This document shows positions 1 through 6,709 of a stretch of DNA of 13,543 bases, in pieces. A program made the translations under genes and the position numbers. The DNA is taken from NCBI GenBank assembly GCA_030040515.1, contig JASHTO010000223.1, forward strand, positions 1-13,543. The letters run 5' to 3'. The notes beneath the pieces were generated by a model. It had not been told where the DNA came from. It worked only from the letters and a program-made list of their open reading frames with translations, and searched no databases. Source of the DNA: Terriglobia bacterium. Lineage in GTDB: Bacteria; Acidobacteriota; Terriglobia; UBA7540. The stretch's first letter is position 1, and each line of letters begins with the position of its first letter.

Positions 1-270
1 GGGGGTCTCGACGCGTTCCATGCCGTAGAGAAAGTTCCGCGCGATTCCCTGTCGTTCGGTATGGCGGTGATACTGCACGCGCGGATCACCCTGCGCAGCC
101 TCCGCCACCGCCGCCGCGGTCTCCTCGCCTGAAGTGTCGCCATAAATGCACACGCGAAAATCCCGAAAGGTCTGGTTCAGCACGCTGCGCACGGCCCGAA
201 GGAGGAGCTGTGGGCGATTATAGGTCGGGATGACGGTCGTGATTTGGGGCAGCGGAGCTGCGGTTTCCAA
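1..270 (-). CDS. Glycosyltransferase family 2, N-terminal part (runs off the left edge)
   Basis: This is the first 90 codons of a GT-A fold sugar transferase; the rest lies beyond position 1. Read from the right, the protein carries the family opening ITTVIPTYNRP (residues 10-20), then a helix RAVRSVLNQTF and the strand RVCIYGD. In most family members the last strand ends in two aspartates (VVDDGS); here it reads IYGDTS, so only one of the pair is visible. The frame is closed by a TGA at 277-279, so the likely start is the TTG at 268-270, with GAGTG seven bases upstream as a weak ribosome-binding site. No ATG is available before residue 85. It would add a sugar from a nucleotide donor to the lipid-linked repeat unit on the cytoplasmic face. 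The family call is secure; acceptor and donor cannot be told. Confidence 0.85.
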   Translation of the reverse strand, partial: METAAPLPQITTVIPTYNRPQLLLRAVRSVLNQTFRDFRVCIYGDTSGEETAAAVAEAAQGDPRVQYHRHTERQGIARNFLYGMERVETP

Positions 271-276
271 TGCGAT

Positions 277-489
277 TCACTCGATGCGCCGGCGGAGCGG
301 CAGGCGACTTGCCGGGCGACAGCTCACGGCTGTCCGACAAAAGAGGTTACAGGTATGGCACTTCTTCCACACTTCCGGCATCTCCAACAGCCGGTGGCGC
401 AATGCGCTGTAAAGTTCCCTGCCCGGCTGCCGGCATCAATAGCAGGTCGTGAGGGCTTCGACGCGAATGCCCTCGTTGTCAAAAGTCAT
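277..489 (-). pseudogene. Remnant of a SAM-dependent methyltransferase (N-terminal zinc-ribbon-like part only)
   Basis: The ATG at 487-489 overlaps the flippase stop as ATGA, so this was once a coupled gene. The frame reads 17 codons to TCY, meets TGA at 436-438, continues in the same frame as CRQPGRELYSALRHRLLEMP, then EVWKKCHTCNLF, and ends at TGA 277-279. The pattern C-x-x-C, G-x-x-L-Y, L-R-x-R-L, P-x-x-W, C-x-x-C matches, from memory, the N-terminal segment of class I methyltransferases common in polysaccharide clusters (CPLCG, LRDRLFG, PGEW, RC..CGL). The whole SAM-binding domain, usually more than 200 residues, is missing, and after CNLF the sequence no longer resembles the family. I infer a nonsense mutation plus an internal deletion or frameshift. 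A selenocysteine reading (CYUC) is possible on paper but would not rescue the missing domain. Confidence 0.6.
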
Positions 490-2033
490 CCCTCACCTGG
501 CCTCACCCCGGCCGGACTTTCACCGTACCCCGGCAGAACATTTTTTGCCAGGCGCTTCTGAACATACACTGCCATGAAGGCGATTCCGCTCGAGTAGGCA
601 ATGACCGCGGCCCAGATGACGCCCGAAAGTCCGAAATCCCGGGCCATGAGGATTTTCAAAACGATGTTGAGGACCGCCATACCCAGTGCAACGACTGCCT
701 GAAACTTTACCTCGTTGATTCCACTCAGGCAACTGTTGATGGCGTTGGCGGCCACTCCGCACACCGTCCAAACCGCCATTCCAAACAGCAGCGGGTAGGT
801 GGGTTGCACCTCGGGGCCAACCCACAGGTGGACCAGGGGCTTTCCCAGTGCCGCGACCACCACCCCCAGCGGAGCAAATACGGCAAGATTGTAGAAGAGC
901 GAACGATCGAAGGTCCTCTTAACCCAGTGAAAATCGCCCCGCGAGAGTGCCTCACCGTAGGCGGGCCAGAGCGGATAGACGACCATCGCGGAGATCGTCG
1001 TGATCAAGATGAAGATGCGCATGGGAACGCTGTATTGCGTCACCGCTTCGGGTCCGAGGATTTGGGCGATCACAATGTTATCAAGCGGAATCATGAAAAC
1101 CGCGGACACCTGCCCGAGGAAGAACCACATGCCGATCCCCAGAATCTTCCGGGCGGCAGCCGATTGGAAATAGGACCACTGCGGGTAGAGCCGCCGGTGC
1201 GTCCAGCCAAACTCGTGGACCCAATTACCCGCCACGCCGATGAGTTGGCCGCCCAGAATGGCCAGAATCAGCATGGGAAGGCCACAACCAAAATGCATCG
1301 CCGCAATCAGGTTGGCAACCCCAAGCACGCTGCCAACGGCCCTCCAGGTGTTCGTGGCAAAGCCCTCCTGATAGCCCGTCTGGAGCCGCTGCACGACGTC
1401 GAGGGGAAGATTGAGCAGAAAACACACAATGAAAACCACCATTGCCGGGCCGGCTTCCCGGACGGCGACGGGAGAAGAAACGTTGAAGATGCGCGGCCAG
1501 GAAATGAAGGGATAAATAAGGGCAAATACCCCGAACAAGAGAATGGCAATTCCCAGAAGCATAAAGAAGGCGCTCGACATGTAGCGATGCGCGGCCTCAT
1601 CGTCGTCACGGCCGTGGGCGTCGGAGATGGCATTCACCAGGCCGTTGCCCATCCCCAGGTCTGCAAATACCAGCATGGAAACCACGGAGGTGATGGTCAT
1701 CCACAGGCCGTAACGCTCGGTGCCGAGATAAAGGACCGTCAGGCGCACGGTGATGAGCGAGGCGACGACGGTGACGGCGCGCGACAGGACGCTCGAAAGG
1801 GTTGTGAGCGCGGCGCGGCGATAACGCTCACGTGAGCGCCCCTCCTCCGTCGCAGTGTCAAAGGGCCTAAGGCGCAGCAGGCCCTTGAGCGAGCGGGCGC
1901 TATCGAGGATTCTCTGAAGGCCGGGAAGTCCGCCGGGGATGGCGGCGGCCGCAGAAGGCAGCGTCTCTGCCGGCGCCAACGAGGGCGCATCGGCGGAGGG
2001 CGGCGGATTCTTGGTGAGTGGGTCCGAAGACAT
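486..2033 (-). CDS. Wzx-like polysaccharide flippase (MOP/PST superfamily)
   Basis: A 515-residue polytopic membrane protein that probably turns lipid-linked repeat units from the cytoplasmic to the periplasmic face. Residues 1-70 form a Pro/Ala-rich then basic cytosolic tail, longer than usual. From about residue 75 a run of hydrophobic helices follows, starting with the family-like segment VVASLITVRLTVLYLGTERY and then GLWMTITSVVSMLVFADLGM with GNGLVNAISDAHGRDD, typical of O-antigen flippases of this superfamily. Length fits the family. The ATG at 2031-2033 has no good Shine-Dalgarno, and the tail would allow a later start. Its stop overlaps the ATG of the methyltransferase remnant by four bases. 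It is separated from the upstream operon by a 273-base gap holding a MITE-like element and a promoter-like site, so it may be a separate transcription unit. Transported substrate is unknown. Confidence 0.88.
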   Translation of the reverse strand: MSSDPLTKNPPPSADAPSLAPAETLPSAAAAIPGGLPGLQRILDSARSLKGLLRLRPFDTATEEGRSRERYRRAALTTLSSVLSRAVTVVASLITVRLTVLYLGTERYGLWMTITSVVSMLVFADLGMGNGLVNAISDAHGRDDDEAAHRYMSSAFFMLLGIAILLFGVFALIYPFISWPRIFNVSSPVAVREAGPAMVVFIVCFLLNLPLDVVQRLQTGYQEGFATNTWRAVGSVLGVANLIAAMHFGCGLPMLILAILGGQLIGVAGNWVHEFGWTHRRLYPQWSYFQSAAARKILGIGMWFFLGQVSAVFMIPLDNIVIAQILGPEAVTQYSVPMRIFILITTISAMVVYPLWPAYGEALSRGDFHWVKRTFDRSLFYNLAVFAPLGVVVAALGKPLVHLWVGPEVQPTYPLLFGMAVWTVCGVAANAINSCLSGINEVKFQAVVALGMAVLNIVLKILMARDFGLSGVIWAAVIAYSSGIAFMAVYVQKRLAKNVLPGYGESPAGVRPGEG

Positions 2034-2141
2034 GAGGCGCGACGGTCAGCCGTGCGGCCAGGCGGTGTTACCCCTCCCCAGGGAATTTCCGCCATCACCC
2101 TAGCCCCTGCGCAAAGCCTACTGCTCTTTCAGGGTGTGCGT

Positions 2142-2162
2142 TGGTACTCTTTACTTGTACCA
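2142..2162. promoter_or_regulatory. Inverted repeat over the -10 box of the flippase promoter (possible operator)
   Basis: TGGTAC (2142-2147) and GTACCA (2157-2162) are perfect inverted copies nine bases apart. The right copy overlaps the predicted -10 hexamer at 2154-2159. The placement suits a repressor site, but it could equally be a hairpin at the 5' end of the transcript or chance. No regulator gene is in the window. Confidence 0.35.
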
Positions 2163-2182
2163 CCCCCAAGGCAAAGGGTCAA
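2154..2182 (-). promoter_or_regulatory. Sigma-70-like promoter for the flippase/GT2 unit
   Basis: On the minus strand TTGACC (2182 to 2177; five of six bases match TTGACA) is followed after exactly 17 bases by TACAAG (2159 to 2154; four of six match TATAAT). The predicted transcript would start near 2147 and give a leader of about 115 nt before the flippase ATG at 2033. It lies in the only sizeable gap between genes of the cluster, which supports a real promoter. Confidence 0.5.
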
Positions 2183-2190
2183 GGCGCGCT

Positions 2191-2299
2191 GATAGCGGGT
2201 CAGTTTGAATTCCGTAGGGGCAGGGCTTGTCCCTGCCCTTCAATCCAGGGCACCCGCAAGGGGTGCCCCTACTCCGGTATTTCAAACTGACCCACCACT
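2191..2299. mobile_element. 109-bp palindromic MITE-like element with 8-bp target duplication
   Basis: The ends are inverted repeats: GGGTCAGTTTGAA at 2197-2209 and its exact complement at 2281-2293, with a looser match continuing to 2191 and 2299. Outside them GGCGCGCT occurs directly repeated at 2183-2190 and 2300-2307, abutting the element like a target-site duplication. Inside are two perfect 8-bp hairpins, GGGCAGGG/CCCTGCCC (2218-2225 with 2231-2238) and GGGCACCC/GGGTGCCC (2248-2255 with 2261-2268). A competing 9-bp pairing joins 2214-2222 with 2264-2272. There is no coding capacity, so it would be moved in trans. The right duplication takes in the last base of the WecG stop codon, so the element sits exactly at the gene's end and leaves the stop intact. 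Its hairpins could also end or stabilise the upstream transcript, though no T-run follows. Confidence 0.75.
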
Positions 2300-2306
2300 G
2301 GCGCGC

Positions 2307-3089
2307 TCACCGCGAACGTTTCTTGTACCGTCGCAGTTCAAGCAAAGAGAGGGCCGTAAATTGCGGGCCGTAGATGAGGGCTCTTTTCCAAACCGTTCGG
2401 GGCTCATTCAGGAGCCGCCAAAGCCATTCGAATCCGACCCGGCTCGCCCAGCGAGGGGCCGGCTTTACTTTCCCGCTGTGAAATTTCATGGCCGCCCCGA
2501 TGGCCACGATCACGGGAACCGTTAGCCGGTCGCGGTGGCTCGCGATCCACCGTTCCTGCTTGGGCAGGCCCAGCGCCACCCAAAGGACGTCGGGGTTGGC
2601 CTGGTTGATCATCTCGACGATCTGCGAATCTTCGTCGGCAGTCAGCTCGCGGAAAGGCGGAGAGTATGCGCCGGCAATCTTCAGCCCCGGATGCTGTTGC
2701 TTCAGGCGCGCGCTCGCCAGGGCCAGAGTTTCATCCGTATCGCCGTAAAAGTAATTCGTGAATCCTTTCTTGATGGCCAGCGCGCAAAACGCTGACACCA
2801 GGTCCGCGCCACGCACCTGATGGGTGGGGCAGGACATTTTCGTCGCCGCCACGCGCGCGGCCCAGCGGCCGTCGGGTACGGATAGATCTGCGGTGCGGAG
2901 AATCGCGCGGAAATCGGCACGTTTGTGCGCCTCCAGCGCTCCGTGGGAACCCGTCACGGCAATCCATCGGGGGCACCCCCGTTCGCGAATCCACTGCTCC
3001 ATCAGACGCAAGACGTTTTCAATGTCGATGATGTGGACGGGAGCACCCAGGACCTCCGTGCAAGGCGGGAACGCGGACTGCTCGGTCAT
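2307..3089 (-). CDS. WecG/TagA/CpsF family glycosyltransferase (GT26)
   Basis: A 260-residue cytoplasmic, membrane-associated transferase that in this family adds the second sugar (for example an N-acetylmannosamine or its uronic acid) to an undecaprenyl-diphosphate-linked first sugar. Family marks in order: TGSHG (46-50), the active-site region ADLSVPDGRW (67-76; Asp73 aligns with the proposed catalytic Asp of TagA), VRGADL (92-97), FYGDTDET (114-121), VALGLPKQERWI (171-182), IGAAMKFHSGKVKPAPRW (197-214) and GFEWLWRLLNEP (219-230). The open frame extends upstream to 3581, but that part lies out of frame inside the phosphoglycosyl transferase gene. The ATG at 3087-3089, 44 bases after that gene's stop, with AGGA ten bases upstream, gives the normal family length. 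Its stop codon abuts the MITE-like element. The basic C-terminus (RRYKKRSR) fits membrane contact. Sugar specificity is not readable. Confidence 0.93.
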   Translation of the reverse strand: MTEQSAFPPCTEVLGAPVHIIDIENVLRLMEQWIRERGCPRWIAVTGSHGALEAHKRADFRAILRTADLSVPDGRWAARVAATKMSCPTHQVRGADLVSAFCALAIKKGFTNYFYGDTDETLALASARLKQQHPGLKIAGAYSPPFRELTADEDSQIVEMINQANPDVLWVALGLPKQERWIASHRDRLTVPVIVAIGAAMKFHSGKVKPAPRWASRVGFEWLWRLLNEPRTVWKRALIYGPQFTALSLLELRRYKKRSR

Positions 3090-3133
3090 GGTTGGCGCGT
3101 CCTGCTTGAGATCGGGTGCGAGCAATGGTGTTT

Positions 3134-3778
3134 TCACCCCCGTGCCGCCGGGGCCACACGGCCTCCCGAAGCGCGCCTTCCGCTGAGCAGTCGCGGCAGT
3201 TTGGCAGAGCGCTCTTCCCATTTTCCCGTGAAAGTCACGAGGAAGGAGACGAAGACAATTCGCAGGTCGAGCCAGAAGCTTCGCCGTTTGATGTAGAGCA
3301 GGTCGTAACGTAGTTTCTGGCGGCGCGGCAATTCGCTGTGGCCGTACACCTGGGCGATTCCGGTGAGCCCGGGCGTGACGGTGTGGCGGCGATCGAAGCC
3401 GGGGATTTCCTCGCGGAATTTCTTCACCAGCTCGGTCCACTCCGGCCGCGGACCGACAAAACTCATGTCGCCGCGGAAAATGTTCCAGAGTTGCGGCAGC
3501 TCGTCCATGGCTGTGGCGCGCAAAATGCGGCCCACGCGTGTGATGCGGGGGTCGCCTTCCTTCGCCGGCACGGCGCCCCACTTGACATCCGAATCGGGAA
3601 CCATGGAGCGGAACTTGACGCTGCGGAATTCCCTGCTGCCCTTCCCCACGCGCGGCTGGCCGTAGAAAACCGGCCCCCCGTCTTCGATCTTGATGGCCAG
3701 GGCAATCGCGGCCCAGAGCGGAGAGGAGAGAATCAGGCCGAGGCCCGAAAGCGCAATGTCAAATGCGCGCTTCAACAT
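3134..3778 (-). CDS. Monotopic phosphoglycosyl transferase (bacterial sugar transferase), priming enzyme
   Basis: It starts each repeat unit by moving a sugar phosphate from a nucleotide sugar to undecaprenyl phosphate at the inner membrane. At 214 residues it is the short, PglC-like form. MLKRAFDIALSGLGLILSSP is the usual N-terminal re-entrant helix; KFRSM (55-59), the catalytic Asp-Glu dyad in MDELPQLWNIFRGD (Asp92, Glu93), SFVGPRPE (106-113) and PGLTGIAQVYG (136-146) complete the family pattern. The frame is open to an ATG at 3847, but I chose the ATG at 3776-3778. It gives the canonical start and overlaps the stop of the flavoprotein gene by seven bases (ATGTTGA), which suggests coupled translation; the longer form would add a non-conserved tail inside that gene. 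The last 30 residues are basic and weakly conserved. The WecG-like gene follows after 44 bases. Confidence 0.93.
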   Translation of the reverse strand: MLKRAFDIALSGLGLILSSPLWAAIALAIKIEDGGPVFYGQPRVGKGSREFRSVKFRSMVPDSDVKWGAVPAKEGDPRITRVGRILRATAMDELPQLWNIFRGDMSFVGPRPEWTELVKKFREEIPGFDRRHTVTPGLTGIAQVYGHSELPRRQKLRYDLLYIKRRSFWLDLRIVFVSFLVTFTGKWEERSAKLPRLLSGRRASGGRVAPAARG

Positions 3779-4932
3779 ATATTCCCAACCCCGCCCGGCA
3801 GCGTGAGCAGGGCCCGCAGCGTGCCCAGCAGGGCTCGGTGATGCCAATCGAAATTCAAGCGGCCATTCAACCGGGGAAGCAGATTGGTGACGTTGGCCGC
3901 GTCAAAGAAATCATCCAGTTTACCATCGCTCAGCTTGCGGATGAGTTTGCGGGCAAAATAACCCACCAGCAACTCACTGCCGAAGGTGGATCGCCAGTAA
4001 CGCTCGAATTCACCGAGTGAACGCACGCTGAAATTGCTGTTGCGGAAAGCGCGAATCAGCACGTCGGCGGCGAGCTCAGAGGAAAGGAGACCGTAGTAAA
4101 TTCCCCCGCCCGTGGTGGTTTTGATGTGTCCCGCCGCTTCGCCCGCGGCGATAACGCGCTCGGCCACGCATTGGCCCTCCGGAGCCTGGGCAATTCCCTT
4201 CCGGTCGATTCGCAGGGTGGAAATGTCCATCTGCGGGGCGACGCGGGCAAGCAGCTTGGCGAAATAGGGCGCGGGATTCTGGTCCGTCATCAGCCCTACG
4301 CGCCAACGATTGGCGCCCAAGGGAATTTCCCAACCGAAAGCTCCCGGCGCAACGCCCTGGCCCACAAAAACTCGCGTGGCATTGCCGTGGCCGTTGGGCG
4401 GCAGGGTCACCTCCGCCTGGAGTGCGCGCAAGAACTGCCGCGGCCGGGCCAGGCCCAGGGTCTGGTTCAGCGAACCGTTCACCCCGGTAGTGATGACGGC
4501 CACCTGCGCCCGGAGCCGGGCCGGCCCGTTTTTGGCAGAACGATAGCTCACTTCCACGGAGTTCCGGTCAACGCCCAGAGAATTCACCCAGCAGCCAAGT
4601 TTGAATTCCACTCCGGCATCGATGGCGCGACGTGCAAGGGCACGGTTGAACTCGCCCTTGTCGATCACCTGGGCAAGCGGGGCGTCGGCGCGGTGCTCGA
4701 GCTTCCGGCCTCCGGGCGAGACAGCCTGAATGCACCGAATCTCCGACAAAATGGGATGAGTGGGAAGATCGAAGCGTGCGAATGCCTCATCGCCCACCAC
4801 CCCTGAGCAGATGGCTCTTTCACCCACGCGGCTTTGCGCTTCAAGCAACACCACGCCGATGCCCGCCCGCGCCAGCAGCCATGCCGCGTGGATTCCGGCA
4901 GGCCCACCTCCGATGACGACGACATCCTTCAA
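3772..4932 (-). CDS. Geranylgeranyl-reductase-family FAD-dependent oxidoreductase
   Basis: A 386-residue flavoprotein of the p-hydroxybenzoate-hydroxylase fold, resembling enzymes that saturate double bonds in polyisoprenoid chains. The N-terminus MKDVVVIGGGPAG is the dinucleotide-binding loop, followed by a glutamate-ended strand (VVLLEAQ), the CSGVVG motif (42-47), FVGQGVAPGAFGWEIPL, and the second FAD site GEAAGHIKTTTGGGIYYG (264-281). I prefer the TTG start at 4930-4932, with AAGGGGAGG just upstream, over the TTG at 4959, because it puts the nucleotide-binding strand at the very N-terminus. It lies 71 bases after the epimerase gene and overlaps the priming transferase by seven bases. I infer a role on the lipid carrier or another membrane isoprenoid; oxidation of a sugar or an unrelated acceptor is possible. 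The family is clear but the substrate is not. Confidence 0.82.
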   Translation of the reverse strand: MKDVVVIGGGPAGIHAAWLLARAGIGVVLLEAQSRVGERAICSGVVGDEAFARFDLPTHPILSEIRCIQAVSPGGRKLEHRADAPLAQVIDKGEFNRALARRAIDAGVEFKLGCWVNSLGVDRNSVEVSYRSAKNGPARLRAQVAVITTGVNGSLNQTLGLARPRQFLRALQAEVTLPPNGHGNATRVFVGQGVAPGAFGWEIPLGANRWRVGLMTDQNPAPYFAKLLARVAPQMDISTLRIDRKGIAQAPEGQCVAERVIAAGEAAGHIKTTTGGGIYYGLLSSELAADVLIRAFRNSNFSVRSLGEFERYWRSTFGSELLVGYFARKLIRKLSDGKLDDFFDAANVTNLLPRLNGRLNFDWHHRALLGTLRALLTLPGGVGNIC

Positions 4933-5003
4933 ACGTCCTCCCCTTCCAACTGCCTGCAATGCTTCCTCAGAACCGCAAATTCAACCTTTAAATGTCGAAT
5001 ACT

Positions 5004-5591
5004 CTACCTGGGACGGGCTACCCAATCATAATTTATCCCCGGATCGTCATAGGGAATGCGACCCTCATCCTGCGGATTGTGCGTGCGATTAGTGGCGTAA
5101 ATCAACGTGGCAGAATCACGTCCTACCACTTTGTAGCCATGTCCAACGCCCGGAGGAATCCGCAACTTCCAGGGGCGCATGGTGCCGATGAAAAGCGTGT
5201 TCAACCCGCCGCACGTGGGCGACGACTCGCGTAGATCGCACAAAATGACCTTCAACATTCCGGCCAGCGGCGCCCACAGATCCGTCTGCTCGAAATGGTA
5301 ATGTATCGCCTTGATGACGCCGGGATAGGAAATCGTAAACGAAACCTGGATTCGACTGCCCGTAGCGGAATTGAAATCGCGCGCCAACCCGGGCTCGCCG
5401 AAGCGGAAAAGTTCCGCGAAGCAGCCGCGATCGTCGGGGAACTGGACCAGCGGTTCCACCTCGACTCCTTGAATCAATTGCGGGGCGGACGTGCTGGTGA
5501 TGATGTCGCCGCAGCCGGCCTGAGGATGATGGAGGATCACCAATCGAGTGCCTGCGCGTTCGGCAACCAATTTGGAGGTTGTGGTGGTCAT
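5004..5591 (-). CDS. rfbC: dTDP-4-dehydrorhamnose 3,5-epimerase family protein (non-classical variant)
   Basis: A 195-residue cupin of the RmlC family, placed 16 bases after rfbB, whose product it should epimerise. Family marks: PLVQFPDDRGCFAELFRF (47-64), QVSFTISYPGVIKAIHYH (82-99) with the conserved base His97, DLRESSPTCG (119-128), IPPGVGHGYKVV (145-156) and DEGRIPYDDPGINYDW (175-190). It departs from classical RmlC: the usual GLHYQ...QGKLVR segment reads AIHYHFEQTDLW, so the lysine after the active-site loop is not kept, and the tyrosine-rich YKxTxYY stretch reads YATNRTH. Such EQTD/KQTD variants form a recognisable branch whose product need not be L-rhamnose; a 3-epimerase or a 3,5-epimerase on another 4-keto sugar fits as well. 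The ATG at 5589-5591 has GGGA as a ribosome-binding site. rfbA and rfbD are absent from the window. Confidence 0.82.
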   Translation of the reverse strand: MTTTTSKLVAERAGTRLVILHHPQAGCGDIITSTSAPQLIQGVEVEPLVQFPDDRGCFAELFRFGEPGLARDFNSATGSRIQVSFTISYPGVIKAIHYHFEQTDLWAPLAGMLKVILCDLRESSPTCGGLNTLFIGTMRPWKLRIPPGVGHGYKVVGRDSATLIYATNRTHNPQDEGRIPYDDPGINYDWVARPR

Positions 5592-5607
5592 ATTCCCGTC
5601 ACTCCCA

Positions 5608-6657
5608 CTACTTCCTGCCCCCGTGCGCGAGAGCCTTTGCCAGCGTCAAGTCCCGGCGGTCGTATTGTTTGCGATAGTACGCGCGATAGCCGCGCGACTC
5701 CACGTGCCGCACCCAATCCGCATTCTGGGCATACCAATCCACGGTTTGTTTCAATCCCTCTTCCAGACCAGTCTCGGGCGTCCAACCCAGTTCGCGGTGG
5801 GCCTTTTCGCTGTCCAGGGCATAGCGCCGGTCGTGGCCCGGACGGTCCTGAACAAACTCCAGCAAGGATTCGGGCTTTCCCAGCAATCGCAGAAGGTGCC
5901 GGGCAATTTCCAGATTGGGCCACTCGTTGCCGGCTCCAAAATTGTAGGTTTCTCCCTCGCGGCCTTTACGCAAAGCCGCATCCAGACCCGCGCAATGATC
6001 CTTAACCCAAATCCAATCTCTCACCTGCATGCCGTCGCCATACACGGGAATGCTCTGTCCCTTCGCGGCGCGAGTGAGCATAAGGGGTATGAATTTTTCC
6101 GGGTACTGATAAGGGCCGTAGTTGTTGGTGCATCGCGTAATGATAACCGGGAATCGAAAAGTGCGAAAGTGGGCGCGCGCCCAAAGGTCCCCGCCCGCCT
6201 TGCTGGCGGCATAAGGACTGTTGGGAGCCAGCGGCGATTCCTCCGTGAACTTTTTTCCCGCTGGCGCGCTGCCATAAACCTCGTCGGTGCTCACCAGCAC
6301 GAAGCGCTTGATTCCGGCCTCCCGCGCGGCATCCATCAGACATTGAGTTCCCAAAACGTTGGTCTGGATGAATGCCGAACCGTTCAGAATGCTGCGGTCC
6401 ACATGCGTTTCGGCGGCAAAATGCACGATGGCGTCGAACCCGGCGGCGAGAATCTTCCGGACTTTGGAGCGATCGCCGATGTCACCACGCACAAAGGCAT
6501 AGCGCCGGTCGTTTTCCATGTCGCGCAAGGTTTGGAGATTCCCGGAGTAAGTGAGCTTGTCCAGGTTCACGATGGAATCCCCGCGGTGACAGGCCAAAAT
6601 GTAGCGAATGAAATTTGAACCGATAAATCCCGCGCCGCCTGTGACCAATAGTTTCAT
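5608..6657 (-). CDS. rfbB: dTDP-glucose 4,6-dehydratase
   Basis: A 349-residue short-chain dehydrogenase/reductase enzyme that turns dTDP-glucose into dTDP-4-keto-6-deoxyglucose in the cytosol, the branch point for rhamnose and other deoxysugars. It shows the NAD-binding loop GGAGFIG (7-13), DKLTYSGN (33-40), HFAAETHVDRSI (79-90), the catalytic STDEVYG (123-129; Thr-Asp-Glu triad) and YAASK (149-153). TRCTNNYGPYQYPEKFIP (174-191) and the C-terminal DRRYALDSEKAHRELGW are also diagnostic. Length is normal and all key residues are present. The ATG at 6655-6657 has AGG seven bases upstream. It follows the polymerase/ligase gene by 52 bases and precedes the epimerase by 16. This is the surest enzymatic assignment in the window. 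Confidence 0.96.
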   Translation of the reverse strand: MKLLVTGGAGFIGSNFIRYILACHRGDSIVNLDKLTYSGNLQTLRDMENDRRYAFVRGDIGDRSKVRKILAAGFDAIVHFAAETHVDRSILNGSAFIQTNVLGTQCLMDAAREAGIKRFVLVSTDEVYGSAPAGKKFTEESPLAPNSPYAASKAGGDLWARAHFRTFRFPVIITRCTNNYGPYQYPEKFIPLMLTRAAKGQSIPVYGDGMQVRDWIWVKDHCAGLDAALRKGREGETYNFGAGNEWPNLEIARHLLRLLGKPESLLEFVQDRPGHDRRYALDSEKAHRELGWTPETGLEEGLKQTVDWYAQNADWVRHVESRGYRAYYRKQYDRRDLTLAKALAHGGRK

Positions 6658-6709
6658 TTCAAACCTGAAATGCCCCTTAAGCTTTCAGCCCGCCGTCCGC
6701 GGCGCGGCC

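Noticed and set aside
436..438. TGA as a selenocysteine codon
   Set aside because: The frame stays short and lacks a catalytic domain even if read through; decay explains it better. Kept only as a remote alternative.
804..1835. 343-codon plus-strand frame opposite the flippase
   Set aside because: Hydrophilic, His/Gly/Asp-rich translation with no family features; an antisense shadow of a clear membrane protein gene.
3090..3581. N-terminal extension of the WecG-like frame
   Set aside because: It lies out of frame inside the well-conserved phosphoglycosyl transferase gene, is Arg/His/Pro-rich and unlike the family; the ATG at 3087-3089 gives the normal length.
5548..6618. 356-codon plus-strand frame opposite rfbB and the epimerase start
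   Set aside because: It lies opposite a textbook rfbB and has no recognisable domain; GC-rich antisense frames stay open by chance.
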